This document shows positions 8,769 through 17,087 of a stretch of 64,000 nucleotides of DNA, piece by piece (positions within the stretch are counted from its first letter, which is position 1; each line of letters starts with the position of its first letter). The position numbers and the translations under genes were made by a program. The notes below the pieces were generated by a model that was not told where the DNA came from, searched no databases, and worked only from the letters and a program-made list of their open reading frames with translations. This DNA comes from an uncultured Psychroserpens sp. (GTDB lineage: Bacteria > Bacteroidota > Bacteroidia > Flavobacteriales > Flavobacteriaceae): positions 1-64,000 of the forward strand of contig NZ_CANLNS010000002.1 in the NCBI RefSeq assembly GCF_947492715.1, in the 5' to 3' direction.

Positions 8769-10493
8769 TTAAATATCTAAGCCAAATGTTTTTCGAAGCA
8801 CCTCAATACTCGCATTTTTTTCCTTTAACTTTTCATATTTTTCTTGAGTAGTAAAGGCGTACTTTTTTGAAATCTCTTCGTTGACACTAATATCGAGTTT
8901 TAAATTAAAATTCTGAAGTGTTTTACGAAGAAATTCCATTAGTGGGTATTGAGCTCTTTCTAATTCTACTCTAAGTGTATCATTTGGGAATTCGAGCTGA
9001 ATATCTGTACCATTTAAGGTAGGTTCTCCCATTTCTAAAATCGAAGCCATAATTTTCTCTCCCTTTTTATGTAATTGAGCAATATAGTTGTTCCAGGTAG
9101 TATGAAACTGTTCTTCTGTGAAATCTTCAGTTGGGAGATCATCCACATCAATAACAACCTCCATTTGTCTAATTTGATGCTCTTTTTTAGCCCTAATACT
9201 TTTTAGTGACAATCCAGATGTACGTTGATCTTTCTTTAAGTCTAAAACTGGTTTTGGAGGATCGGCAGTAATTGGTTTATCTACGGTGTCATTGTCGTTT
9301 GACTTTTCTTCAGTTTGATTTTGAGCAGTCGCGCTTTTTACTTTAGCTTTTTCAAGGTCAACAGGAATAGGAGTGATGCCTTTAGCTTTAAAGTAAGATG
9401 GAGGAATTATGTAATGTTTACTATTTTTTTTTTCTCCATCAAAAGTGATAGAGGCAAGTTGCATTAAACAAAGTTCAACAAGTAGGCGTTGATTTTTGCT
9501 GCTTTTGTATTTGAGGTCACAATCATTAGCAAGTTCTATACCTCTTATAAGAAAGTCATGGGGTGCTTTTCTAGATTGTTCTAGATACTTAGCTTTGGTA
9601 TCTTCACCAACTTCAAGTAATTCTATGGTTTGTTCATTTTGGCAAACCAGCAAATCTCTAAAATGAGATGCTAATCCAGCAATAAAGTGATGACCGTCAA
9701 AACCTTTTGATAGGGTATGGTTAAATTGAATAAGAAGCTCAGGAATTTTATTCTCTAAAATCAAATCTGTACTATTGAAATAGGTTTCATAATCTAGTAC
9801 ATTTAAGTTTTCAGTAACCGCTTGTCTAGTTAGCTCTTTTCCAGAGAAACTTACAACACGATCAAAAATAGATAATGCGTCTCGCATTGCTCCATCTGCT
9901 TTTTGAGCAATGATATGTAAAGCATCATCTTCAGCATTAATACCTTGCTCTTGAGCAATATATTTTAAATACTCTTTAGCATCTTTTACTGTAATTCGTT
10001 TAAAATCGAAAATTTGACAACGCGATAAAATCGTTGGAATGATTTTATGCTTTTCAGTAGTTGCAAGAATAAATATGCAATGTTTTGGTGGTTCCTCTAA
10101 GGTTTTTAGAAAGGCATTAAATGCCGCTTGAGAAAGCATATGTACTTCATCAATAATATAAACTTTGTACTTTCCAACTTGAGGAGGAATACGCACCTGA
10201 TCTGTTAGGCTCCTGATATCATCTACCGAATTATTTGAAGCCGCATCCAACTCGAAGATGTTAAAAGCAAAATCTTCATCTTCAGTTTCCGAGCCATCGC
10301 TGTTGATCATTTTGGCTAAAATACGAGCGCAAGTTGTTTTCCCAACACCTCTTGGGCCTGTAAACAGCAAGGCTTGAGCCAAATGATTGTTCTCAATAGC
10401 GTTTAATAAAGTATTTGTAATAGCTTGCTGACCAACAACATCCTTAAATGTTTGTGGTCTGTATTTACGCGCAGATACTACAAAGTGTTCCAT
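8769..10493 (-). CDS. dnaX: DNA polymerase III subunit gamma/tau
   Basis: ARKYRPQTFKDVVGQ, GPRGVGKTTCARILAK, ELDAASNNSVDDIR, YIIDEVHMLSQAAFNAFLKTLEEPP, ILSRCQIFDFKRI. Confidence 0.95.
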   Translation of the reverse strand: MEHFVVSARKYRPQTFKDVVGQQAITNTLLNAIENNHLAQALLFTGPRGVGKTTCARILAKMINSDGSETEDEDFAFNIFELDAASNNSVDDIRSLTDQVRIPPQVGKYKVYIIDEVHMLSQAAFNAFLKTLEEPPKHCIFILATTEKHKIIPTILSRCQIFDFKRITVKDAKEYLKYIAQEQGINAEDDALHIIAQKADGAMRDALSIFDRVVSFSGKELTRQAVTENLNVLDYETYFNSTDLILENKIPELLIQFNHTLSKGFDGHHFIAGLASHFRDLLVCQNEQTIELLEVGEDTKAKYLEQSRKAPHDFLIRGIELANDCDLKYKSSKNQRLLVELCLMQLASITFDGEKKNSKHYIIPPSYFKAKGITPIPVDLEKAKVKSATAQNQTEEKSNDNDTVDKPITADPPKPVLDLKKDQRTSGLSLKSIRAKKEHQIRQMEVVIDVDDLPTEDFTEEQFHTTWNNYIAQLHKKGEKIMASILEMGEPTLNGTDIQLEFPNDTLRVELERAQYPLMEFLRKTLQNFNLKLDISVNEEISKKYAFTTQEKYEKLKEKNASIEVLRKTFGLDI

Positions 10494-10584
10494 GAAAAAA
10501 ACTTAGAAGAACAAAGTTAAAAATTCAGTTCAAAATTAAGAATTATGTAGCTTTAATTTAGGAGGAGTTATTAACAATTAATTG

Positions 10585-10592
10585 TATTTTTG
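10585..10592 (+). promoter_or_regulatory. Putative Bacteroidota -7 element for rnpB
   Basis: TATTTTTG matches TAnnTTTG, just before the RNA 5' end; no convincing -33 TTG. Confidence 0.45.
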
Positions 10593-10596
10593 CACC

Positions 10597-10933
10597 AAGC
10601 AGATCGCCTTATCGCAGTGGCATTTATTGTCTCTGAGGAAAGTCCGAACACCATAGTGCAATCATAGTGGCTAACAGCCATCCATCGTAAGGTGAGGAAA
10701 AGTGCAACAGAAAGAATGTACAGGTTAAGCTGTAGTGAAACCAGGTAAACTCTATGAGGTGCAATGTCATGTATACCAACGCTTGAGTGCGGCACGTGCG
10801 ATTGTTGGAGGGTAGGCAGCTAAAGTTTGCTGGCAACAGTAAACGTAGATAAATGATAAGGGCTTTTCTTTTTTTTGAGAATTCATTTTCTCAAAAAAAG
10901 AAAATGTACAGAATTCGGCTTATAGATCTGCTT
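10597..10933 (+). ncRNA. rnpB: RNase P RNA (bacterial class)
   Basis: Hallmark CTGAGGAAAGTCCGAACACCATAG and ACAGAATTCGGCTTATAG; 5' aagcagatc pairs with 3' gatctgctt (P1); P4 AAG-U-CCGAA pairs with UUCGGCUU keeping the bulged U; T-run follows. Confidence 0.95.
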
Positions 10934-10941
10934 TTTTTCTT

Positions 10942-10960
10942 TTTTGACACGTTTTGACAC
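10942..10960 (+). promoter_or_regulatory. Direct-repeat site TTTTGACACG-TTTTGACAC upstream of the TPR/LuxR gene
   Basis: Two TTTTGACAC copies, 10-bp period; identical 19-mer recurs at 12649 and a variant at 13772. Confidence 0.6.
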
Positions 10961-11016
10961 TTTAGTTACGGTCGTTTTTTTCTGTTCTGATTTTTGATAA
11001 TCATTAGTTTTATAGC

Positions 11017-12645
11017 ATGAAATGTATTATATCATATATCCTGTTTTTTTCCTTGTCACTTTCAGTTTTATCTCAGGAAATAGATAGTGTTAGAGTTATT
11101 TTAGAAAGTAATTTAAAGGAAGCAAATTCAGAGGCTCAAAAGTTAAACGCTATGTTGGCTTTGGGAGAACTTGAATTGGATCATAATTTTACAAAAGCAA
11201 AGTATATCATTAATGATGCATATGAATTAATTAATAAAACACCTACAAAATTCACTAATCATGAAAAGGCTTTAGTATTAGTTCAATATGGTGTGCTTAA
11301 AAGACGTTTGGGTAAACATGTTGAGGCTTTAGACAGCTACCTCCAAGCTTTAAAACGATTTGAAGTAGACGAAGACGATAAAAATATAGCAGATGTGTAT
11401 CATAACATCGCCATGGTCTACAGGTCGCAAAAAGAGTATCGTAAGTCTATTCAATATTTTAAAAAATCTATAGCAGTTAATCAGGCTTTAGATAATAACC
11501 ACGGCGTGGCTCAGGCGACTCTAATGCTTGGAGTCTCTTATAGTAGTACTAAACAATTAGATTCGGCGTTGATTTGTTATAACAAGGCAAAAGCCATTTT
11601 TAATACACTTAATGCAGACGAACAACTTCAAGAGGTTAATGACAATTTAGTAGCGATTTATAGAAAGCAGAAAGACTATGATGCGGCTTTGAATCTTAGT
11701 TTAAAAAACGTCGATTATTCGAAGCGTAAAGGAAAGCAATTGGCTTTGTGCGGAAATTACTATGATACCGCCTTAGTTTATGAAAAACTTAAAGCCTATA
11801 AATTGGCTGGTAAATATGTAGATTCCTCAATAAAATTAGCAAAGAAGGAAAAATTTATTCATCGTATAGCAAAAGGCTATAAAAAGCGTTCTCAATTATG
11901 GAATAAATTAGAGAATTATGGAGCAGCTTATAGAGATTATAAGCGCTTTAAAAAATATTCAGATTCTATTTTTAATATAGAAACGGTATCACAAATTCAA
12001 GAATTAGAACTGAAATATACTTTTGAAAAAGAACAGCAAGAAGCTAAATTGATTACAGAAAATGAACGCTCCAAAAAATGGTTGTATTTAGCTTTGTTTA
12101 TTCTAACATTAATTGTGGCCATTACGATCACCTTATTAGTACAAAAAAATTATAGAAATAAAATTGAATTAGCACGTATAAATCATAAAGCCGAGACACT
12201 GTCTTTAGATCAGGAAATTAAAAATAAAGAAGTTAATGTTAAACAACTTATTGCAGATAATACGATGCGATTAGATTTTAAAAAGGAATTATTGGATCGC
12301 ATTAGAAATGATAATGAGACAGCAGATGCTAAAGAATTCATTTCAAAACTAGCCAATGATTTAAGGCTTCAAATTGAAACAGAAAGTAAATTATCTAACT
12401 TACAACATACCATAGATGCTACAAATACAGCATTCGATACTGTTTTAAAAACACGCTTTTCTGAGTTAACAAAAGGAGAACGAGAAGTAGCTTCTTTATT
12501 ACGTTTAAATTTGAGTGTCAAAGAAATTATGACGATTCGTAATGTTTCAGAAGATTCTGTTAAATCTATGCGTCGTCGTATTCGGAAGAAAATGCAAGTT
12601 CCTAAAACACAACGTATAGAAGATTTTATTCAATCGCTCAATTGA
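11017..12645 (+). CDS. TPR-repeat, single-TM regulator with C-terminal LuxR-type HTH
   Basis: Signal peptide, TPRs (ALDSYLQALKRFEVDEDDKNIADVYHNIAMVYRSQKEYRKSIQYFKKS), TM WLYLALFILTLIVAITITLLV, C-terminal LTKGEREVASLLRLNLSVKEIMTIRNVSEDSVKSMRRRIRKKM. Confidence 0.85.
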   Translation: MKCIISYILFFSLSLSVLSQEIDSVRVILESNLKEANSEAQKLNAMLALGELELDHNFTKAKYIINDAYELINKTPTKFTNHEKALVLVQYGVLKRRLGKHVEALDSYLQALKRFEVDEDDKNIADVYHNIAMVYRSQKEYRKSIQYFKKSIAVNQALDNNHGVAQATLMLGVSYSSTKQLDSALICYNKAKAIFNTLNADEQLQEVNDNLVAIYRKQKDYDAALNLSLKNVDYSKRKGKQLALCGNYYDTALVYEKLKAYKLAGKYVDSSIKLAKKEKFIHRIAKGYKKRSQLWNKLENYGAAYRDYKRFKKYSDSIFNIETVSQIQELELKYTFEKEQQEAKLITENERSKKWLYLALFILTLIVAITITLLVQKNYRNKIELARINHKAETLSLDQEIKNKEVNVKQLIADNTMRLDFKKELLDRIRNDNETADAKEFISKLANDLRLQIETESKLSNLQHTIDATNTAFDTVLKTRFSELTKGEREVASLLRLNLSVKEIMTIRNVSEDSVKSMRRRIRKKMQVPKTQRIEDFIQSLN

Positions 12646-12648
12646 AAC

Positions 12649-12667
12649 TTTTGACACGTTTTGACAC
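12649..12667 (+). promoter_or_regulatory. Direct-repeat site TTTTGACACG-TTTTGACAC upstream of the T9SS protein gene
   Basis: Identical 19 nt to the site at 10942. Confidence 0.6.
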
Positions 12668-12731
12668 GTGTTTTTTGTGGGTTTGAAACGTTTAGCTATG
12701 TATTTTAGCTGAAATTTTAAACCTTTAATCG

Positions 12732-13745
12732 ATGAAACCTACTGTCTTACTGTTACTTTTTAGTTTACTAACATACAGCACCAATGCTCAAATCACTCAA
12801 GATAATACGGCATTAAGTGGTTTAGTACCTTCAGACTCACCAGTTTCTATTACTGTACCTACAGGGAATGATAAAGCGCTGATTATGGTGATTAGCGATG
12901 CTAGCTCTGCTCAAGTTTCTGATATACAAAACTTTAATGGCTTGCCAGTATATAGCTTAAATGATTCTGGTTTTGAGACTAAAGTTTTCATAGTCTACTT
13001 AGGTGATGTCACTACCGAATTTGTAGCTGATTTAAATTTTTCAAAAGGTATAAATACAGTATTTACTTTAAATAATGTAGAGCAAACTATGGATGATACT
13101 AAACTTAATGATTTTGAAAACATCATTGGGCAAAAGCCTGTGTTTACGCATTTAGGTAGTTTAAATAAAGAGCCGGGTGATTTTGTAATAAATGGATTTA
13201 GAATAAGTAACTCACTTGGAGGTGAATGCGCACAACCAGAGTTTAGTATTTTTAATTCTCAAGGAAACACAGTCAACCTTGAGTTTGAACAATCTGCTGG
13301 AGTAGGATCGGGTCTTCAATGGACTATTTATTCGTCTATTGTTTCCAATTCTAACGAGTATACAATGTGGTCTTTAGCAGATAATTGTTTCGATAATACC
13401 ACTGGTCGTTATGCTGATGATTTTCAATATTATGCCGTTAGACACTATAGTATTATTATAAAATCTGTACTCGAAGAAACACTTACTACTGCCGTTATTG
13501 ACAATGAGATAGATTTTAAATTATTTCCTAATCCAACTGATTCCATTTTACAATTTAACCAATCTTTTAATGGAACATATGCAATTTATAATACCTCTGG
13601 TAAGAATGTACTGTCATCTAAATCGGTTGAAATCGTTAATCATATTAATATTTCAACCTTATCAACAGGCACTTATGTCATTAAAATAGAAACTAAGGAT
13701 GGTAAATCTTTCCAAAAACAATTTATAGTCAATACTAGAAAATAA
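12732..13745 (+). CDS. Secreted protein with T9SS type A sorting domain
   Basis: Signal peptide MKPTVLLLLFSLLTYSTNAQ; C-terminal FKLFPNPTDSILQFN...GTYVIKIETKDGKSFQKQFIVN. Confidence 0.85.
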   Translation: MKPTVLLLLFSLLTYSTNAQITQDNTALSGLVPSDSPVSITVPTGNDKALIMVISDASSAQVSDIQNFNGLPVYSLNDSGFETKVFIVYLGDVTTEFVADLNFSKGINTVFTLNNVEQTMDDTKLNDFENIIGQKPVFTHLGSLNKEPGDFVINGFRISNSLGGECAQPEFSIFNSQGNTVNLEFEQSAGVGSGLQWTIYSSIVSNSNEYTMWSLADNCFDNTTGRYADDFQYYAVRHYSIIIKSVLEETLTTAVIDNEIDFKLFPNPTDSILQFNQSFNGTYAIYNTSGKNVLSSKSVEIVNHINISTLSTGTYVIKIETKDGKSFQKQFIVNTRK

Positions 13746-13771
13746 TGCTGTTAAGTCATTAGCAAACATAA

Positions 13772-13788
13772 GCGACACCTTTTGACAC
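13772..13788 (+). promoter_or_regulatory. Variant direct-repeat site GCGACACCTTTTGACAC upstream of the LRR protein gene
   Basis: GACAC-N5-GACAC at 13774 and 13784, same 10-bp period as sites at 10942 and 12649. Confidence 0.5.
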
Positions 13789-13820
13789 TCATCTTTTATG
13801 AGCCAAAATAATACAGCCAT

Positions 13821-13828
13821 TATTTTTG
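13821..13828 (+). promoter_or_regulatory. Putative -7 element for the LRR protein gene
   Basis: TATTTTTG (TAnnTTTG), 31 bp before ATG at 13859. Confidence 0.5.
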
Positions 13829-13858
13829 CAAAAAATTAAAAACACTAAATCTACACAA

Positions 13859-15436
13859 ATGAAACACTTTTACCTACTATTAATATCACTAGTCTTTACA
13901 TACACGACAAATGCCCAATATACTGTCATTCCTGACGCGAACTTTGAAATTGCATTAGCAGCCTATGATGACATTGCAGGAGATGGACAAGTACCAACTA
14001 ACAATATAAATACACTAACTTTTTTAAATGTTGGAGACAATAATATAAGTAGTCTTAATGGGATTCAGGATTTTGAAGCATTAGAGCAGTTAAGATGTAA
14101 TAATAATAATCTTATGACTTTAGATTTAAGTCAGAATTTAAACCTTCAAAGATTGCGTTGTTACAATAACCCACTAGTTAATTTAGATTTGTCTAATAAC
14201 CTTCAACTATTTGAATTAAGAAGTTATGCGTGTCCTTCACTTACGAGTTTAAATATTGCTAATGGAAATAATAGTAATATCAATCACCTTAACATCTCTT
14301 CTAATACAAATTTAACGTGCGTCGAAGTAGATAACCCAACTATCGCAGATGATTGGAACAATAATATAAACTTACCAGGAACATACTCCGCAGGATCTAA
14401 CGTTGTTTATTGTGTTTTAGGCGTAAACGAAACTTATGTGCCAGATGATGCTTTTGAAGCGTATTTAGAATCCAACAGTTTAGGTAATGGCATTGCTAAT
14501 GACAATAGAGTTGATAAGAGTTTAATAAGTACAGTAACTTCAATTAACCTAGAGAACCTAGGCATTATAGATGCCATTGGTATCAACGAGTTTGTCGTTT
14601 TAGAAACCTTGCAGGTTAATGATAATAACCTAGAGGTCATTTATCTAGACAATTTAATCAATTTAGTTACGTTTAGAGCAACTCGCAATAACTTAGTTAC
14701 GTTAGATTTAAGTAATAGTACAAGTCTTGAGGTTCTTATTGTAGATTCAAATAATCTGTCTACACTTTTATTAAATTCAACCGTATTCATATATTATCAA
14801 GTCGCTGGGAATAACTTTTCATCCATAGATTTAACTAATTTTCCATTATTAGAAAGACTCTTTTGCAGTGGAAATAATATATTAAACTTGGATGTTAATA
14901 GTAATCCAGAATTAATTACAATAGAATGTCAGAATAATGATATTGAAAGTCTTGATGTATCCAACAATCCAGATTTAGTTAGCTTATTAGCTTTCAGTAA
15001 TGCGTTAACCTCTTTAGATGTTAAGAATGGGAATAATGGTATCATGACTACTTTTAGAGCCGATAACAATACTAATTTATCGTGTGTAGAAGTTGACAAT
15101 GAAGTAGCAGCTACAGATGGTTTCGGGAATTATTCAAGTTGGATGAAAGATGCTGGTACTGTATATTCTGAAGATTGTGCTGCGACGTTAGGGACAAACA
15201 CCTTTGAGTTAAATACTATTTCTGTATATCCCAATCCAGTTGAGAATATTTTGAATATCAATGCAACTAATAATGAATTAAAAAGATTAGAGATAATAGA
15301 TATTAATGGTCGACTAGTGATTACAAAATATAACAGCTTTGAGAACGTAGATATGCATCAATTGAATGCAGGCGTATACTTTATGAGGTTATACAACAAG
15401 AGTGCTACTAAGACACTTAAACTTATTAAGCAATAG
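13859..15436 (+). CDS. Leucine-rich-repeat secreted protein with T9SS type A sorting domain
   Basis: Signal peptide MKHFYLLLISLVFTYTTNAQ (start re-assigned from 13826); repeats LVTLDLSNSTSLEVL/LLNLDVNSNPELITIEC; C-terminal ISVYPNPVENILNIN...GVYFMRLYNKSATKTLKLIKQ. Confidence 0.88.
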   Translation: MKHFYLLLISLVFTYTTNAQYTVIPDANFEIALAAYDDIAGDGQVPTNNINTLTFLNVGDNNISSLNGIQDFEALEQLRCNNNNLMTLDLSQNLNLQRLRCYNNPLVNLDLSNNLQLFELRSYACPSLTSLNIANGNNSNINHLNISSNTNLTCVEVDNPTIADDWNNNINLPGTYSAGSNVVYCVLGVNETYVPDDAFEAYLESNSLGNGIANDNRVDKSLISTVTSINLENLGIIDAIGINEFVVLETLQVNDNNLEVIYLDNLINLVTFRATRNNLVTLDLSNSTSLEVLIVDSNNLSTLLLNSTVFIYYQVAGNNFSSIDLTNFPLLERLFCSGNNILNLDVNSNPELITIECQNNDIESLDVSNNPDLVSLLAFSNALTSLDVKNGNNGIMTTFRADNNTNLSCVEVDNEVAATDGFGNYSSWMKDAGTVYSEDCAATLGTNTFELNTISVYPNPVENILNINATNNELKRLEIIDINGRLVITKYNSFENVDMHQLNAGVYFMRLYNKSATKTLKLIKQ

Positions 15437-15508
15437 TATGTTGTAATAGCTAATTAGTTTATTTTTAAGATTATATAGAGGCTTTATGTGCTACAAACTT
15501 AAATAAAG

Positions 15509-15537
15509 AACCCTTTACAAACTGTAAAGGGTTTTTT
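15509..15537. terminator. Bidirectional terminator hairpin
   Basis: aaCCCTTTACaaactGTAAAGGGtttttt between convergent genes. Confidence 0.75.
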
Positions 15538-15561
15538 ATCAGTAACATAATCTGAATGGGA

Positions 15562-16323
15562 TTATTCTTTAGTTGGTGTATAGCTTAAGTCTGGTCTTAT
15601 ATCACCTTCAACTTGGTCATATTTTGAAGTAAGTTTAATCACATTAAAAAATGTATCACCTTTATCGTCACCAAAAATCTCATCATTTTCTTTGCCTCCC
15701 ATAGCTATAGCAACATCGTCTTTACCTGCAATAGATACCATATAATAGCTTTCAGGGCTTCCAAAGCCGCTATGATAAATACTATAACCGTTTTTGATGC
15801 CTTTAGATTCAAATAGCGCTTTGACTTTAGCCATGGCTTCTTTCATCGCTTTGGCATTTTTTGGCGGATAGTATAAGAAGTGATATTCTCTATGATTTTT
15901 TCCTTCAGTGCTATAACCTTCAGGAGTATAAGATAACTCTGCGTTATAATGAATAATCGAATTGTTGTGAGAATCATAACATTGATCCATATCATTAAAT
16001 AGTTTCCCAGCAGCTTCTTCTCCCATTTTTTCAAATAGTGGCGCCATTGGGTTTTTATCTAAATCGGCCATGTTTTCAATTGGAGATACATAGACATATC
16101 GTCCATCTTCCACACTTATGGTAGTCCAGTTTACACCCTTGATATCATGTTTTACGCAGTTATCTTTTAGGCTTTTTGCAGCTTGTTCATACTGTGGTAT
16201 TTTTTCAAATTTCACGTTGTCTGTATGAACAACAAACATGGTTGGTGCATCTTGGGCGTAAGAAATGTTAGCCGCAAATACTACAGAAATTAGGATAATT
16301 AATCCTCTTTTTAAAGTTTTCAT
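15562..16323 (-). CDS. Hypothetical secreted protein
   Basis: Signal peptide MKTLKRGLIILISVVFAANISYAQ; no family recognised. Confidence 0.7.
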   Translation of the reverse strand: MKTLKRGLIILISVVFAANISYAQDAPTMFVVHTDNVKFEKIPQYEQAAKSLKDNCVKHDIKGVNWTTISVEDGRYVYVSPIENMADLDKNPMAPLFEKMGEEAAGKLFNDMDQCYDSHNNSIIHYNAELSYTPEGYSTEGKNHREYHFLYYPPKNAKAMKEAMAKVKALFESKGIKNGYSIYHSGFGSPESYYMVSIAGKDDVAIAMGGKENDEIFGDDKGDTFFNVIKLTSKYDQVEGDIRPDLSYTPTKE

Positions 16324-16553
16324 AATAATTGATTTAAGTTAATATGTTGATTGCATTAATAGCCTTAGTTAAAAGCCATAACAACTAAAATCAAAGCAAA
16401 TAAGAGGACGTTTTATAGGTAAATCGAGCGTTTACTCAGAATTGAAGACTTATAAGATAATTAAAAAAAATGATTAGGATTTATACTACAAATTAAGCTA
16501 AGAGCAAACATAAATAATAGACAGAAAATACGCTTAAATAAAAACAGGTATAT

Positions 16554-17087
16554 CTACTCGAAAAAACTAAACATGTTACCACCGTAGCCTTTAGAGTAGG
16601 CGTAGTGTTTGAGTTCTGACAAATCGGTATGCTTAGAATGCTCAACTATTAATAAGCCATCATCTTCTAATAACTCATTTTGAAAAACTAAAGCAGGAAT
16701 TTTTGCAAATTCTTCTAAAGGAAAATCATATGGAGGATCTGCAAAAATAACGGTATGTTGTTGCTTCGTTTTTTCTAAAAATTTGAAAACATCACTTTTT
16801 ATAGTCGAAATCTGCATTTCAAATGCTTGAGCCGTTTCATTAATAAATTTGATACAAGGGTAGTGCCCATCCACAGCAGTAATGTACTTCGTACCACGAG
16901 ATGCAAATTCGTAACTTATATTCCCTGTGCCGGCAAATAAATCCAATACAGAGATCTCGTCAAAGTAAAAATTATTATTTAGAATATTAAATAAAGATTC
17001 TTTGGCCATGTCTGTAGTAGGCCTAACAGGTAATTTCTTTGGAGCGGTTATACGACGTCCTTTATATTGACCAGAGATAATGCGCAT
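16554..17087 (-). CDS. rsmD: 16S rRNA (guanine(966)-N2)-methyltransferase RsmD
   Basis: MRIISGQYKGRRI, RPTTDMAKESLFNIL, VLDLFAGTGNISYE, FADPPYDFP. Confidence 0.93.
   Translation of the reverse strand: MRIISGQYKGRRITAPKKLPVRPTTDMAKESLFNILNNNFYFDEISVLDLFAGTGNISYEFASRGTKYITAVDGHYPCIKFINETAQAFEMQISTIKSDVFKFLEKTKQQHTVIFADPPYDFPLEEFAKIPALVFQNELLEDDGLLIVEHSKHTDLSELKHYAYSKGYGGNMFSFFE

Noticed and set aside
10571-10836. Two minus-strand ORFs (10571-10795, 10624-10836)
   Set aside because: They lie antisense to the clear RNase P RNA gene; no coding character.
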